From a bacterium (GTDB taxonomy: Bacteria; Sysuimicrobiota; Sysuimicrobiia; Sysuimicrobiales; Thermofontiviventaceae), in the NCBI GenBank assembly GCA_030550015.1, contig JAUQQG010000057.1, positions 1 through 64,000 of the forward strand: DNA of 64,000 bases. The letters run 5' to 3'. The notes beneath the pieces were generated by a model that saw nothing but the letters and a program-made list of their open reading frames with translations, ran no database searches and was not told the DNA's origin. This document shows positions 1-8,538 of the stretch, one piece after another. The position numbers were made by a program, and so were the translations under genes. How positions within the stretch are numbered: the stretch's first letter is position 1; each line of letters starts with the position of its first letter.

Positions 1-799
1 GGAATTCGTTCGAGAGCATTACCACCTTCCTGTGCACTTCGTTACGCAGGAGGTTCCTCTCGGAAATGGACACGCCATCTATGTGGCGAGGGAGTTCCTG
101 GGAGAGGGGCCTGTGATCATCGTCATGGGGGATACCATTGTAAAGGCTGATCTCCAGAATATGGTCACTCTCACCACCTCCGCTCTGGCGGTCCAGGAGG
201 TCTATGACCCCAGGCGGTTCGGGGTGGTGGTGCTGGGCCGGGATGGGTTTGTGCGGCGTATCGTGGAGAAACCCGAGGAACCTATCAGCCACCTCGCGCT
301 TGTGGGCGTCTATTTCATTCGCAACGCCCCTCTCCTAGGAGATTGTTTGGAGCGGCTCATCCGCGAGGACCGGCGCGTACGAGGGGAGTACTGGCTTGCG
401 GATGCCCTGCAACTCATGATCGATGCGGGGGAGCGGATCCAGACCTTCCCTATCCAGGGCTGGTTTGACTGCGGGACGGCGGAGGCGCTCCTCCGGGCAA
501 ACAGGGATCTTTTAGAGGATGATCCCCCCCAGACCCCCCGTCTTGAAGATGCGGTGGTCTTCGCCCCTTCTTTCATCCACCCCCAGGCAGTGGTCCGGAA
601 TTCCGTCCTCGGTCCTTACGTCTCCATCGCGGAGGGGGCGCATGTGACCGAATCGATTATTCGGGACAGCATTATCAACGCCCATGCGCGGGTACACCGC
701 GTCCTCCTAGAGGGCTCGATCATTGGGGAGAACGCCGTCGTCACAGGCCAGCCAAGCCGCATCAACCTTGGGGACTCCTCGGTAGTCGAGCTCGCCTAG
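1..799 (+). CDS. sugar-phosphate nucleotidyltransferase with left-handed beta-helix tail (5' truncated)
   Basis: The frame is open from base 2, so the gene begins before the window. The N-terminal dinucleotide-binding loop is missing and the GTG at 32 is internal. Visible parts are the second half of a nucleotidyltransferase domain (VIIVMGDTI, a Mg-binding Asp region; IVEKPEEP; VGVYFI; GWFDCGT) and a C-terminal hexapeptide-repeat helix from about VFAPSFIHPQAVV onward. This layout matches the long glucose-1-phosphate thymidylyltransferase/uridylyltransferase family, which makes NDP-sugars for surface polysaccharides. The exact nucleotide and sugar cannot be told. It ends 133 bases before apt and its operon partners lie upstream of the window. 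Confidence 0.8.
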   Translation, partial: EFVREHYHLPVHFVTQEVPLGNGHAIYVAREFLGEGPVIIVMGDTIVKADLQNMVTLTTSALAVQEVYDPRRFGVVVLGRDGFVRRIVEKPEEPISHLALVGVYFIRNAPLLGDCLERLIREDRRVRGEYWLADALQLMIDAGERIQTFPIQGWFDCGTAEALLRANRDLLEDDPPQTPRLEDAVVFAPSFIHPQAVVRNSVLGPYVSIAEGAHVTESIIRDSIINAHARVHRVLLEGSIIGENAVVTGQPSRINLGDSSVVELA

Positions 800-842
800 C
801 AGTCCGAATCTCCTAACCCTCTTCCAACCAGTTGGCGGATAA

Positions 843-855
843 AAAGACGAACATT
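843..855 (+). promoter_or_regulatory. PurBox-like site upstream of apt
   Basis: AAAGACGAACATT matches the Bacillus PurR box AWWWCCGAACWWT at 11 of 13 positions. It closely resembles the two perfect boxes at 47023 and 47117 in front of the purine operon. It lies 77 bases before apt, a purine salvage gene, which makes purine-responsive control plausible. A single imperfect box is weak evidence. Confidence 0.35.
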
Positions 856-931
856 CATTCCGGAAAAGGAATTTCCGTCCGGGTTTCGAAGCAATTTTTT
901 AGTCCCCACGAATCCAAGGAGGGGGAGAAAA

Positions 932-1444
932 ATGGACCTGAAGCAGTGGATCCGCGACGTGCCCAACTTTCCTGTTGAGGGCGTGATCTTCCGGGACATC
1001 ACGCCTCTCCTCCAGGATCCAAAGGCATTTCGATACGCCTTGGACGAGCTGGAGAAGTATTGTCGTACGAAGGAGATTGATGTGATCGTGGCGATCGAGG
1101 CGAGGGGATACATCCTTGCCGCCCCCCTCGCGGATCGCCTCGGCGTAGGGTTCGTGCCTGCGCGGAAGCCTGGGAAGCTCCCATGGGACCGGATCCGGGA
1201 GGAGTACCAGCTTGAGTATGGCATGGCGGCTCTGGAGATGCATGCTGATGCCATCAAGCCTGGCCAGAAGGTCCTCATCGTGGACGACGTCATTGCCACG
1301 GGAGGGACGCTGAGCGCTACCAAGCGCTTGGTGGAGCGGTTGGGAGGGCAGGTTGTCGGGTTCGCCTGTCTCGTCGAGCTTACCTTCTTGAACGGCCGCA
1401 GGACACTAGAGGGGTACGATTTCTTCTCCCTCATCCAGTACTAA
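932..1444 (+). CDS. apt: adenine phosphoribosyltransferase
   Basis: The product (170 residues, the usual length) converts adenine and PRPP to AMP in purine salvage. The N-terminus has the Apt signature VPNFPVEGVIFRDITPLL, and the PRPP-binding loop reads VLIVDDVIATGGT. The ATG follows a strong ribosome site, AAGGAGGGGGAG. The gene stands alone between a nucleotidyltransferase and a small DNA-binding protein. A PurBox-like site lies upstream, suggesting shared control with the purine operon at 47 kb. Confidence 0.93.
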   Translation: MDLKQWIRDVPNFPVEGVIFRDITPLLQDPKAFRYALDELEKYCRTKEIDVIVAIEARGYILAAPLADRLGVGFVPARKPGKLPWDRIREEYQLEYGMAALEMHADAIKPGQKVLIVDDVIATGGTLSATKRLVERLGGQVVGFACLVELTFLNGRRTLEGYDFFSLIQY

Positions 1445-1595
1445 CGACTCCGGTAGAAGCCTTTCACGTTTTTCGAGGCCCGAGACAACCATTTTTCCTT
1501 CTCTCACCACCGAAGTTCCCTCTTGTGGGGCTCGCGAGGTTATGTAAGGATTATGTATAGGAGAGATTCTTCCGCGGAACAGGAGGGATCCGAGG

Positions 1596-1838
1596 ATGGC
1601 AGAGAAGAAAGCCGCTACCAAGCAAGTCACCTTGGATGAAACCCAGAAGGCGATCCTCACTGCTATGTCCGGCATGAAGGGTGCCGTCGGCTGCGGGGAT
1701 ATCGCGAAGGCCGCCAATCTTCCCACGCCGAAGGTTGTAGGGAAGATGCGTAGCCTCGCGAATCTAGGACTTGTCACCTCGCCGGAGAAGGGGAAGTACC
1801 GTCTCACCCCAAAGGGTCGTCGAACCCTCGCTGCCTAA
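1596..1838 (+). CDS. small winged-helix DNA-binding protein
   Basis: This 80-residue protein has a Lys-rich start followed by one predicted winged helix-turn-helix. The pattern is ILTAMSGMKGAVGCGDIAKA, then recognition helix TPKVVGKMRSLANLGLV and a short wing SPEKGKYRLTPKGRRTL. There is no ligand domain. A clear ribosome site (AGGAGGGATCCGAGG) precedes the ATG. Upstream, TTATGTA occurs twice (1540 and 1551) and may be a promoter or operator. The target is unknown. It could be a local transcription factor or a small nucleoid protein. Confidence 0.75.
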   Translation: MAEKKAATKQVTLDETQKAILTAMSGMKGAVGCGDIAKAANLPTPKVVGKMRSLANLGLVTSPEKGKYRLTPKGRRTLAA

Positions 1839-2092
1839 CCTTTTCTACGATCCCCGCTCCTTCTTGGCTGTAGTGGAATGCTTACGCTCACTGCGGAGGG
1901 GATCCCCTACCCTTGCGTAGGCGGATGGGCCTTTATTTGCTCCCGCTCGTCGCCCTCCATGAACAGGAACCTGAGGTTGGCCTTCTCCAGAATCACCCAC
2001 ACATTGCGTTTTGGTGGAGACGCGTAGCCTGTCCGTTGAAGACCCCGCCGCCTCCGACAGGGAATCTTTTGATGAAATTGGAGTCTGTGCGC
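1839..2092. other. intergenic region with a long imperfect hairpin
   Basis: There is no credible gene in this gap. GATCCCC-G-CTCC at 1849-1860 pairs with GGAGGGGATC at 1895-1904. An inner GTAGTG/CACTGC pairing extends it into a long imperfect stem just after the winged-helix gene. No U-tract follows, so it may be an RNA-stabilising or processing structure rather than a classic terminator. The short open frames in both directions here look non-coding. Confidence 0.4.
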
Positions 2093-2121
2093 TTGACAGG
2101 GGTATCGAGGTATACTAGAAT
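2093..2121 (+). promoter_or_regulatory. sigma70-type promoter for rplM
   Basis: TTGACA at 2093 and TAGAAT at 2116 are separated by 17 bases, close to the housekeeping consensus. The predicted transcript has a leader of about 75 bases before the GTG of rplM, leaving room for ribosomal-protein feedback control. Confidence 0.6.
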
Positions 2122-2160
2122 GACCCTGGTTTTCGTGCCGAAGGAGCCCCCGGCATAAGG

Positions 2161-2188
2161 AAAAGACGTTTGCCGAGGTACTCGAGAG
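2161..2188 (+). repeat. interspersed motif copy 1
   Basis: AAAAGACGTTTGCCGAGGTA begins this segment. Close relatives lie at 11253 (CAAAGACTTTTGCCGGGGTA, inside the glmS ribozyme P1 region) and 23293 (CAAAAGACATTTTCCGGGGT). All three are in untranslated regions. Function is unknown. Confidence 0.4.
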
Positions 2189-2201
2189 AAGGGAATCCGC
2201 T

Positions 2202-2630
2202 GTGAAGACGATCATGGCCAAGCCCAACGAGGTGGAGGAGCGCTGGTACCTTGTCGACGCAAGCGGCAAGGTGCTAGGGAGGCTTGCATCGCGTATTGCC
2301 GCAATTCTCCGCGGGAAGCACCGCCCGATATTTACCCCCCATGTCGATCTTCGGGATTTCGTCATTGTGATCAACGCGGAAAAAATCCGGCTGACCGGGC
2401 GGAAAGCGCAACAGAAGATGCTCTACCGGCATTCTGGATACCCTGGAGGGCTCAAGGAGGTCTCCTATGGCACCCTCCTTGCAACAAACCCAGAGCAGCT
2501 GATCCGGAAGGCCGTCATGGGGATGCTTCCCAAGAACCCGCTGGGCCGCAAGCTCCTAAAGAAGCTCAAAGTCTACCGGGGTCCGGATCATCCCCACCAG
2601 GCCCAGCGGCCGGTACCCCTAGATCTATAG
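2202..2630 (+). CDS. rplM: 50S ribosomal protein L13
   Basis: This 142-residue protein is one of the early-assembling 23S rRNA-binding proteins of the large subunit. The family pattern is intact: [19 protein letters not shown] near the start, then the [16 protein letters not shown] core, the [12 protein letters not shown] loop and [19 protein letters not shown]. The GTG start gives the standard MKTIMAKP N-terminus, with AAGGGA upstream. rplM and rpsI are normally separated by a few bases. Here a 228-base repeat-bearing spacer lies between them. Confidence 0.95.
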   Translation: MKTIMAKPNEVEERWYLVDASGKVLGRLASRIAAILRGKHRPIFTPHVDLRDFVIVINAEKIRLTGRKAQQKMLYRHSGYPGGLKEVSYGTLLATNPEQLIRKAVMGMLPKNPLGRKLLKKLKVYRGPDHPHQAQRPVPLDL

Positions 2631-2657
2631 GCTTATGGTCCTTGCATGCGGAAAGGT

Positions 2658-2770
2658 GATCGAGGGTCGAGTGTCGAGGAAACCTACCACCCATCAGCGT
2701 TCTATCGTACCCCTTTCATAGTCCCTGACGTCGGTGTAGACATCCCTTCCCAGGCCTCGATCCTCGATCC
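2658..2770 (+). repeat. GATCGAG-type repeats forming an inverted repeat between rplM and rpsI
   Basis: GATCGAGGGTCGAGTGTCGA (from 2658) and CCTCGATCCTCGATCC (2755-2770) contain iterations of a GATCGAG-like heptamer in opposite orientation. They can pair over at least 8 bp (GATCGAGG/CCTCGATC) across about 90 bases. This low-complexity insertion separates two genes that are usually adjacent. Confidence 0.5.
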
Positions 2771-2858
2771 CTCCTCCTTTTCCTCAAGAAGGGCACTTTA
2801 AAGCCCCGGCGTAATCTTTTGACAGGATTTCGCTTGGGACCATTCAAGGCAGGTGAGG

Positions 2859-3260
2859 ATGTTGGCTGTTAGTGCACTTACTCCGGTCGTAGCAGGAAGA
2901 CGGAAGGAAGCCGTAGCCAGGGTCCGTTTGATCCCGGGCACGGGGAAGATCGTGGTCAACGGGAAGCCCCTGGAAGAGTACTTCCCGAGGTTTACCTGGC
3001 AGAGCATCGTCCGCCAGCCTCTCCTCGTGACCCAGACGGAAGGGCGGTTCGATGTCATTGCCACCGTGGAAGGGGGCGGTCTGAGCGGCCAGGCCGGCGC
3101 CCTCCGGCATGGCATCGCAAATGCTCTCCTCCAGGTGGATCCGCAATTCCGGCCTATCCTCCGGACAACTGGGTTGTTGACACGCGACCCGCGCATGAAG
3201 GAGCGCAAGAAGTACGGCCGGAAGCGCGCACGGAAGGGGTTCCAGTACTCCAAGCGCTAA
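2859..3260 (+). CDS. rpsI: 30S ribosomal protein S9
   Basis: The protein is 133 residues long, typical for S9, whose C-terminal tail reaches the ribosomal P site. Hallmarks are [19 protein letters not shown] near the start, [20 protein letters not shown] in the middle and the basic tail [20 protein letters not shown]. The ATG at 2859 has AGGTGAGG directly upstream, so I prefer it to the GTG six bases earlier. It probably shares the rplM transcript despite the long spacer. A motif beginning TTTTGACA at 2817 also recurs at 20447. Confidence 0.95.
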   Translation: MLAVSALTPVVAGRRKEAVARVRLIPGTGKIVVNGKPLEEYFPRFTWQSIVRQPLLVTQTEGRFDVIATVEGGGLSGQAGALRHGIANALLQVDPQFRPILRTTGLLTRDPRMKERKKYGRKRARKGFQYSKR

Positions 3261-3306
3261 GGGCAGGAGCCTCAGCTGTCTCTGGAGAGAGCCCTGGAGG
3301 AGGTGG

Positions 3307-4170
3307 GTGGTGTACCCGTCCAGGCGCGCTGGCACAGGGGGATCTCTCATCTCCTGTTTCCTTGGTATCGCGTTGGCCCTGGCAATTCCCGGGAAAGCCA
3401 ATGCGGAACGTATCCATGTTGTTCAGCGTGGGGAGTCGCTTTTTGGCATCGCCAAGCGGTACGGGGTAACAGTGGAGGAGCTAACCCGGGTGAATGGCTT
3501 GGTAAGCCCAGACAGGATCCAGGCAGGACAGCGACTACGTATCCCAGAACCGGGGAAGAAAGGAGACCGTCCCCTTCCCCACAGGACACACGTAGTACAG
3601 CGTGGGGAGACGCTTTACCGGATCTCCCTCAGGTACGGCACAACGGTTGCTGCCCTCATAGAGGCCAATGGGTTGACCTCCGAGAGGATCCTGACGGGCC
3701 AGGTCCTCCGGATCCCCTCCACTCCCTCCTCCCAAGATGGAGGAACCCTCCTGCCCCCCGGGACCAGTGGAGAAGTGGTGCGGAGGGCGCTGGGGTGGCT
3801 CGGGACACCGTATCGATGGGGTGGAGCCTCCAGGCAAGGGGTTGATTGCTCCGGTCTCGTCTACCTCGTCTTCGCTCCGTGGGTCCCGAGCATGCCGAGA
3901 TCTTCCTTTGAACAGTTTCGCCTGGGGATGCCTGTGGATCGCCGGGAGCTCATCCCTGGGGATCTGGTCTTCTTCTCTACCTACGCCCCGGGAGCCTCAC
4001 ACGTGGGGATCTACATCGGCGGGGGTCGGTTCATCCACAGCGCAAAGGGTGCGGGAGGGGTCCTGATCACCCCCCTCGAGGATCCCTATTATGCAGCGAG
4101 GTATCTCGGTGCGCGCAGGATCCTGGTGCAGCCTCCCCAAGAGCCATCCCGGGGGCTTGGTGGAAGCTGA
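3307..4170 (+). CDS. LysM-LysM-NlpC/P60 peptidoglycan endopeptidase
   Basis: This is an exported cell-wall hydrolase of 287 residues. An N-terminal hydrophobic signal (SLISCFLGIALALAIPGKANA) is followed by two LysM domains, each starting HVVQRGE, at about residues 37-80 and 93-137. These bind glycan. A C-terminal NlpC/P60 domain has the catalytic Cys in GVDCSGLVY and the His in HVGIYIGG. Such enzymes cleave D-Glu/diaminopimelate-type stem-peptide bonds. The GTG start follows GGAGGAGGTGG. The substrate bond is inferred from the family. Confidence 0.88.
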   Translation: MVYPSRRAGTGGSLISCFLGIALALAIPGKANAERIHVVQRGESLFGIAKRYGVTVEELTRVNGLVSPDRIQAGQRLRIPEPGKKGDRPLPHRTHVVQRGETLYRISLRYGTTVAALIEANGLTSERILTGQVLRIPSTPSSQDGGTLLPPGTSGEVVRRALGWLGTPYRWGGASRQGVDCSGLVYLVFAPWVPSMPRSSFEQFRLGMPVDRRELIPGDLVFFSTYAPGASHVGIYIGGGRFIHSAKGAGGVLITPLEDPYYAARYLGARRILVQPPQEPSRGLGGS

Positions 4171-4188
4171 AAGCGTTGGGGTCTGTGC

Positions 4189-4767
4189 ATGGCGAAGCAG
4201 GGGGAGAGTGAAAAAGGAAGGGCAAGGCCGACGCTCTGGCAGTTTTTCTCCGTGCTCCTGGTCGTGGGGACTATCGCCATCGGGGGAGGGCGATCGATCA
4301 TCGCCATGCTTGAGCGGGAGCTTGTGGTGCGGCGTGCCTGGTTGGGCCGGGAGGAGTTCGCGGATACCTACGCCATGGCGCACATCATCCCCGGGGTGTA
4401 CTCTGTCAACTTTGGGGTGATCCTGGGGTTCCGGTTCTTCGGGGGAGTTGGGGCTTTGCTCGCCGCCATTGCGCTCGTCTTTCCTTCTTTCCTGATGGTT
4501 CTGCTCCTTTCCAAAGGATACGCGCTCTTGCGCCACACGCAAGCGGTCCAGGGAGCCTTCCAAGCTGTCGCTCCGGCAGTGGTGGGGATGTTCAGCGCGA
4601 TCCTGGTAGGCATGGGCAGGACTCTCCTCCGCACCCCCCTTGATGCAATCATGGCCCTCTTTGCCTTCGGGGGGTTCTTATGGTTCCATCTCCATCCTGC
4701 CTTTCTCCTTCTGGCCGCTGGGGGCGCAGGGTACCTCCTGGCGACGGCTCAGAGGCTAGGGAGGTAG
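4189..4767 (+). CDS. chrA: ChrA-family transporter, N-terminal half-size subunit
   Basis: This 192-residue integral membrane protein is one half of the CHR transporter fold. Visible landmarks are FFSVLLVVGTIAIGGGRSII, the HIIPGVYSVNFGVILGF segment (a PGP-like motif) and several long hydrophobic stretches. The next gene encodes the other half, so together they form a short-chain CHR pair working as a heterodimer. The family exports chromate or related oxyanions, but substrate is not proven for such pairs. The start has GGGGGCTTGG upstream. Confidence 0.82.
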   Translation: MAKQGESEKGRARPTLWQFFSVLLVVGTIAIGGGRSIIAMLERELVVRRAWLGREEFADTYAMAHIIPGVYSVNFGVILGFRFFGGVGALLAAIALVFPSFLMVLLLSKGYALLRHTQAVQGAFQAVAPAVVGMFSAILVGMGRTLLRTPLDAIMALFAFGGFLWFHLHPAFLLLAAGGAGYLLATAQRLGR

Positions 4768-4787
4768 TCTCTCCCTCTTCCATTGCG

Positions 4788-5300
4788 ATGCCGATCCTGA
4801 AAATCTTTTGGACATTTTTCCGGGTAGGCCTGTTCACATTTGGAGGGGGCTACGCCATGGTCCCCCTGATCCAGGAAGAGGCTGTGGACCGGGCTGGCTG
4901 GCTGACAACAGCTGAATTCCTTGATGGGATTGCCATCAGCCAGCTCACGCCTGGCCCCTTCGCCATCCTTGCGACGTTTGTGGGGTTCAAGGCGGCAGGC
5001 TTCCTAGGGGCCTTGGTCGCGACGCTGGGCATCTTCACTCCCTCCCTGCTCGTTGGCTGGGCGATCCTGCGTCTCCAGGTTTTCTTCCGGGGGGTTTCTG
5101 CGATGGACCGGGTCTGGGCGGCCATGCGGGCAGCAGTCGTAGGGCTCCTGCTCGGGGCGGTTATTCGCCTGGGCCTCTCCAGCATTCCCTCCCTCCCCTT
5201 TGGAGCGATCGCTCTGGGAGCATTCATGGCGGCACGTAGGGGAGTTTCTCCCATTCTCATCGTGCTCATCGCTGCTCTTATTGGGTTGATGTTCTCCTAG
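4788..5300 (+). CDS. chrA: ChrA-family transporter, C-terminal half-size subunit
   Basis: This 170-residue membrane protein is the partner of the preceding half. Family motifs are FFRVGLFTFGGGYAMVPLIQ near the start and the signature GIAISQLTPGPFAILATFVG, including the QLTPGP element absent from the first copy. I chose ATG 4788 because it opens directly into the first membrane segment. Earlier starts in this frame would overlap chrA part 1. The two genes lie 20 bases apart and are surely co-transcribed. The 165-base gap that follows shows no clear terminator. Confidence 0.82.
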   Translation: MPILKIFWTFFRVGLFTFGGGYAMVPLIQEEAVDRAGWLTTAEFLDGIAISQLTPGPFAILATFVGFKAAGFLGALVATLGIFTPSLLVGWAILRLQVFFRGVSAMDRVWAAMRAAVVGLLLGAVIRLGLSSIPSLPFGAIALGAFMAARRGVSPILIVLIAALIGLMFS

Positions 5301-5464
5301 CGAAAGTCCTTGGTTTTCGCCGGGGCTTCCTTGTTTGCTTCCTCTCAGCTTTCCTCCCCAGTGCACCAGAGGATTGGCCTGTGGCCATGGCGAAGACACT
5401 GCCAGGTAGCGCAAGGAAGACACAACTGGGCAATCCTTTCTGGATACTATAGAGGAGGGGCATC

Positions 5465-6802
5465 GTGAGGAAGATCCGGGTCATTATCATGGGGGCAGGA
5501 GGGCGGGACTTCCATAATTTCAACGTCTACTTCCGCGGGAACGAACGCTACGAGGTCGTTGCATTTACCGCCGCACAGATTCCCGAGATCGAGGGAAGAC
5601 GTTACCCTCCTGAACTCGCTGGTCCCGGATACCCTGAGGGGATTCCTATCTATGCAGAAGAAGAACTCGTCTCGCTGATCCGGAAGTTCGCGGTGGATGA
5701 GGTCGTGTTCGCCTATAGCGACGTCTCCCATGAGTATGTCATGCACCGAGCATCTCTAGCGATGAGCGCCGGTGCCAGCTTCAGACTTCTGGGGCCGAAG
5801 GAGACAATGCTGAAAGCGCGCGTCCCTGTGGTGAGCGTAGGTGCGGTCCGTACAGGAAGCGGGAAGAGCCCTGTTTCTAGGCGCATCGGCCTCCTCCTTC
5901 AGGAACTGGGTTGGAAAGTGGTGGTGATCCGTCACCCCATGGCTTACGGGGACCTCCGCCGCCAGGTGTGCCAGCGGTTTGCCTCCCTCGAGGATCTCGA
6001 CAGGCACGCTGTGACCATCGAGGAGCGAGAAGAATACGAGCCCCACTTGCGGCGAGGGCTCGTCGTGTATGCAGGCGTGGACTACGAACAAGTGGTGCGT
6101 GCGGCCGAGGCAGAAGCGGAGGTGATCCTCTGGGATGGAGGGAACAACGACTTCCCTTTCCTCGTGCCGGACCTCCACATTGTGGTCGTTGATCCCCACC
6201 GAGCCGGGCACGAGCTCACCTATCACCCAGGTGAGACAAATCTCCGCATGGCCAACGTGGTGGTGATTAACAAGGTGGACACAGCTCCACCCACTGCTGT
6301 AGAACAAGTACGGAGGAACATCCAGAGCGTCAATCCGGAGGCCACCATCGTAGAGACAAACTCTCCCATTTATGTAGACCAGCCGGAGCGGATTAGGGGG
6401 AGGCGGGTGCTCGTTGTGGAGGATGGGCCAACCCTTACCCATGGGGAGATGGCCTATGGCGCAGGGATGATTGCCGCCCAGAGGTACGGGGCGCGAGAAC
6501 TCGTGGATCCACGCCCATTTGCGGTGGGATCTATCCAGGAGGTCTACCAGATGTACCCGCACCTCGGGCCGGTGCTCCCGGCAATGGGGTACAGCGCACG
6601 TCAGATCCGCGAGCTGGAGGAGACCATCCATCGCAGCAACGCGGAGGTGGTGGTGATGAGCACCCCCGTAGACCTGCGCCGGGTGATCCGTCTGGACAGG
6701 CCTTCTGTCCGCATCACCTACGAGGTTGAGGAAAGGACGAAGCCAGATCTCCGGGAGATTCTGGCGGCTTGGACGGAGAACGTGAGAGGGGAGAAGCATT
6801 AA
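5465..6802 (+). CDS. GTPase, cyclic 2,3-diphosphoglycerate synthetase-like
   Basis: The 445-residue product has an N-terminal Rossmann-like part (VIIMGAGGRDFHNFNVYFR). A P-loop follows at about residues 126-140 (GAVRTGSGKSPVSR), then a switch-like region with DGGNNDFPF, and the NKVD base-specificity motif. It resembles proteins annotated as cyclic 2,3-diphosphoglycerate synthetase. That activity is established only for a few archaeal thermolyte-producing enzymes, so its reaction here is uncertain. The stop overlaps the ATG of argF (TAATG), implying coupled translation. A role in regulating carbamoyl phosphate use or in GTP-dependent metabolism is inference. Confidence 0.75.
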   Translation: MRKIRVIIMGAGGRDFHNFNVYFRGNERYEVVAFTAAQIPEIEGRRYPPELAGPGYPEGIPIYAEEELVSLIRKFAVDEVVFAYSDVSHEYVMHRASLAMSAGASFRLLGPKETMLKARVPVVSVGAVRTGSGKSPVSRRIGLLLQELGWKVVVIRHPMAYGDLRRQVCQRFASLEDLDRHAVTIEEREEYEPHLRRGLVVYAGVDYEQVVRAAEAEAEVILWDGGNNDFPFLVPDLHIVVVDPHRAGHELTYHPGETNLRMANVVVINKVDTAPPTAVEQVRRNIQSVNPEATIVETNSPIYVDQPERIRGRRVLVVEDGPTLTHGEMAYGAGMIAAQRYGARELVDPRPFAVGSIQEVYQMYPHLGPVLPAMGYSARQIRELEETIHRSNAEVVVMSTPVDLRRVIRLDRPSVRITYEVEERTKPDLREILAAWTENVRGEKH

Positions 6803-7740
6803 TGGCGCCTGGGACCTTGCAAGGACGCGATCTTCTGTCCATGGATGACCTCTCCGTCGAGGAACTCTGGATGGTGCTGGACCTGGCCCTTGATCTCAAG
6901 GCACGCATGAAAGCCGGGGAGCGTCCACCGCTGCTTCAGGGGAAAACCCTGGCGATGATCTTTGAGAAGCCCTCCCTGCGGACGCGGGTGACCTTCGAGG
7001 TGGGGATGTGGCAGCTCGGGGGGACTGCTGTCTACCTCGCCCCTCAGGATGTGCAGCTCGGAGTGCGTGAGAGTGTCGCCGACGTGGCTCGAAACCTAGC
7101 TCGGTGGGTCGACGGGATCGCTGCACGGACCTTCCGTCATGCGACGGTGGAGGAGCTGGCAAAACACGCGGAGATCCCTGTGATCAACGCACTGTCCGAC
7201 TTGGAGCACCCTTGTCAGGTGATCGCAGATCTCCTGACCATCTACGAGAAGCGTCGGCGCTTGGAGGGATTGCGGATCGCCTGGATCGGGGACGGGAACA
7301 ACGTCTGCCACTCCCTCCTCCTCGGAGCGGCGAAGATGGGGATGCACATCGTTGTGGCCACTCCGGAGGGGTATGCCCCCAGGGAAGATGTGGTGGAGCG
7401 GGCGCAAACGTCTGCCGCACGCTCGGGAGGACGTATCCAGCTCACCCAGGACCCTCGGGAGGCTGCCTCCGGCGCCGACATCATTTATACCGATGTGTGG
7501 GTCAGTATGGGCCAGGAGGAAGAGCGCGAGGTGCGATTGCAAGTTTTCCGCCCGTACCAGGTCAACCAAGCCCTACTCGCCCTGGCGAACAAGGATGTCC
7601 TTGTGATGCACTGCCTCCCTGCGCACCGGGGGGAGGAGATCACCGACGATGTCCTGGACGGGCCTCACTCTGTGGTCCTGGACGAGGCAGAGAACCGGCT
7701 CCATGCACAGAAGGCCCTGCTCGCTCTATTGCTAAGGTAG
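6802..7740 (+). CDS. argF: ornithine carbamoyltransferase
   Basis: The enzyme (312 residues) joins carbamoyl phosphate to ornithine to give citrulline in arginine biosynthesis. The carbamoyl-phosphate motif is EKPSLRTRVTFE, followed by HPCQVIADL and WIGDGNNVCHSL. The ornithine-site motif MHCLPAHRGEE identifies it as an OTC rather than an aspartate transcarbamylase. I start at the ATG overlapping the GTPase stop. No other arginine genes are in view, so an anabolic role is likely but a catabolic one is not excluded. Confidence 0.93.
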   Translation: MAPGTLQGRDLLSMDDLSVEELWMVLDLALDLKARMKAGERPPLLQGKTLAMIFEKPSLRTRVTFEVGMWQLGGTAVYLAPQDVQLGVRESVADVARNLARWVDGIAARTFRHATVEELAKHAEIPVINALSDLEHPCQVIADLLTIYEKRRRLEGLRIAWIGDGNNVCHSLLLGAAKMGMHIVVATPEGYAPREDVVERAQTSAARSGGRIQLTQDPREAASGADIIYTDVWVSMGQEEEREVRLQVFRPYQVNQALLALANKDVLVMHCLPAHRGEEITDDVLDGPHSVVLDEAENRLHAQKALLALLLR

Positions 7741-7742
7741 CC

Positions 7743-8537
7743 ATGCCTGTGCAGATTCGTCTTGCGGATCTTCTGGACATCGCCGTGGTGACCTTCCTGG
7801 TCTACCAGCTGCTCATGCTCATCCGCGGCACGCGGGCGGTCCAGCTGGTGATGGGATTAGCCGTACTGTTTGTCGCATACGCCGTAAGCCGGATGCTCGG
7901 CCTATATACCCTCCAGTGGATCCTGGGCTACATGGGCCTCGTGATCCCCATCGCCCTCCTTGTTCTCTTCCAGCCTGAGCTCAGGCGCATGCTGGAACAA
8001 CTGGGGCGGGGTGGACCCCTCGCACTCGCCATCTCTCCAGGTCTCCTCGACCGCCAGGCCACGATCCGTTTGGTCAACGACGTGGCGAGGGCGGCACGGA
8101 TTCTCTCCCTGAGGAAGTTTGGAGCACTGGTGGTGCTCGAACGCCGGACGGGCCTTGGGGATTTCATCGAAACAGGGATCCCAGTTGATGCCGTGGTAAC
8201 CGTCCAGCTCCTCATCAGCCTCTTTTTCCCCAATAGCCCCTTGCACGATGGTGCTGTGATCATCCGGGGGAACCGCGTGGTCGCGGCCGGGTGTCTCCTC
8301 CCCCTCAGTGAGAACCCTTCGATCAGCAAGACGCTGGGGACTAGACACCGGGCGGCCATTGGGATCACGGAAGAGACGGATGCCGTTGCTGTCGTCGTCT
8401 CCGAGGAGACAGGGACGATCTCGTTGGCCAAGGAGGGAGAGTTGCGCCGTGGACTCTCTGAGGAAGAGCTGAAGGTCGAGCTCCTCGATCTCATTGCAGG
8501 GGGGCAACGCCCTCTCCTCCGTTCGTGGGCGCGCTGA
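7743..8537 (+). CDS. cdaA: diadenylate cyclase CdaA
   Basis: This 264-residue membrane protein makes c-di-AMP from two ATP. Three N-terminal membrane segments (roughly residues 8-75) lead into a DAC domain. The catalytic DGA motif appears in SPLHDGAVII and the RHR motif in GTRHRAAIGI. The start is ATG 7743, two bases after the argF stop; any longer frame would run through argF. It is followed at once by cdaR and then glmM, the conserved module in which CdaR and GlmM modulate the cyclase. c-di-AMP governs potassium and cell-wall homeostasis. Confidence 0.95.
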   Translation: MPVQIRLADLLDIAVVTFLVYQLLMLIRGTRAVQLVMGLAVLFVAYAVSRMLGLYTLQWILGYMGLVIPIALLVLFQPELRRMLEQLGRGGPLALAISPGLLDRQATIRLVNDVARAARILSLRKFGALVVLERRTGLGDFIETGIPVDAVVTVQLLISLFFPNSPLHDGAVIIRGNRVVAAGCLLPLSENPSISKTLGTRHRAAIGITEETDAVAVVVSEETGTISLAKEGELRRGLSEEELKVELLDLIAGGQRPLLRSWAR

Positions 8538-8538
8538 G

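Noticed and set aside
1913-2158. An 81-codon frame before rplM
   Set aside because: It has no ribosome site, spans the rplM promoter and shows no protein-like composition.
7104-7742. An open frame extending cdaA upstream by over 200 codons
   Set aside because: It runs through argF in another frame and encodes Pro/Arg/Cys-rich sequence typical of a shadow. The DAC protein starts naturally at ATG 7743.
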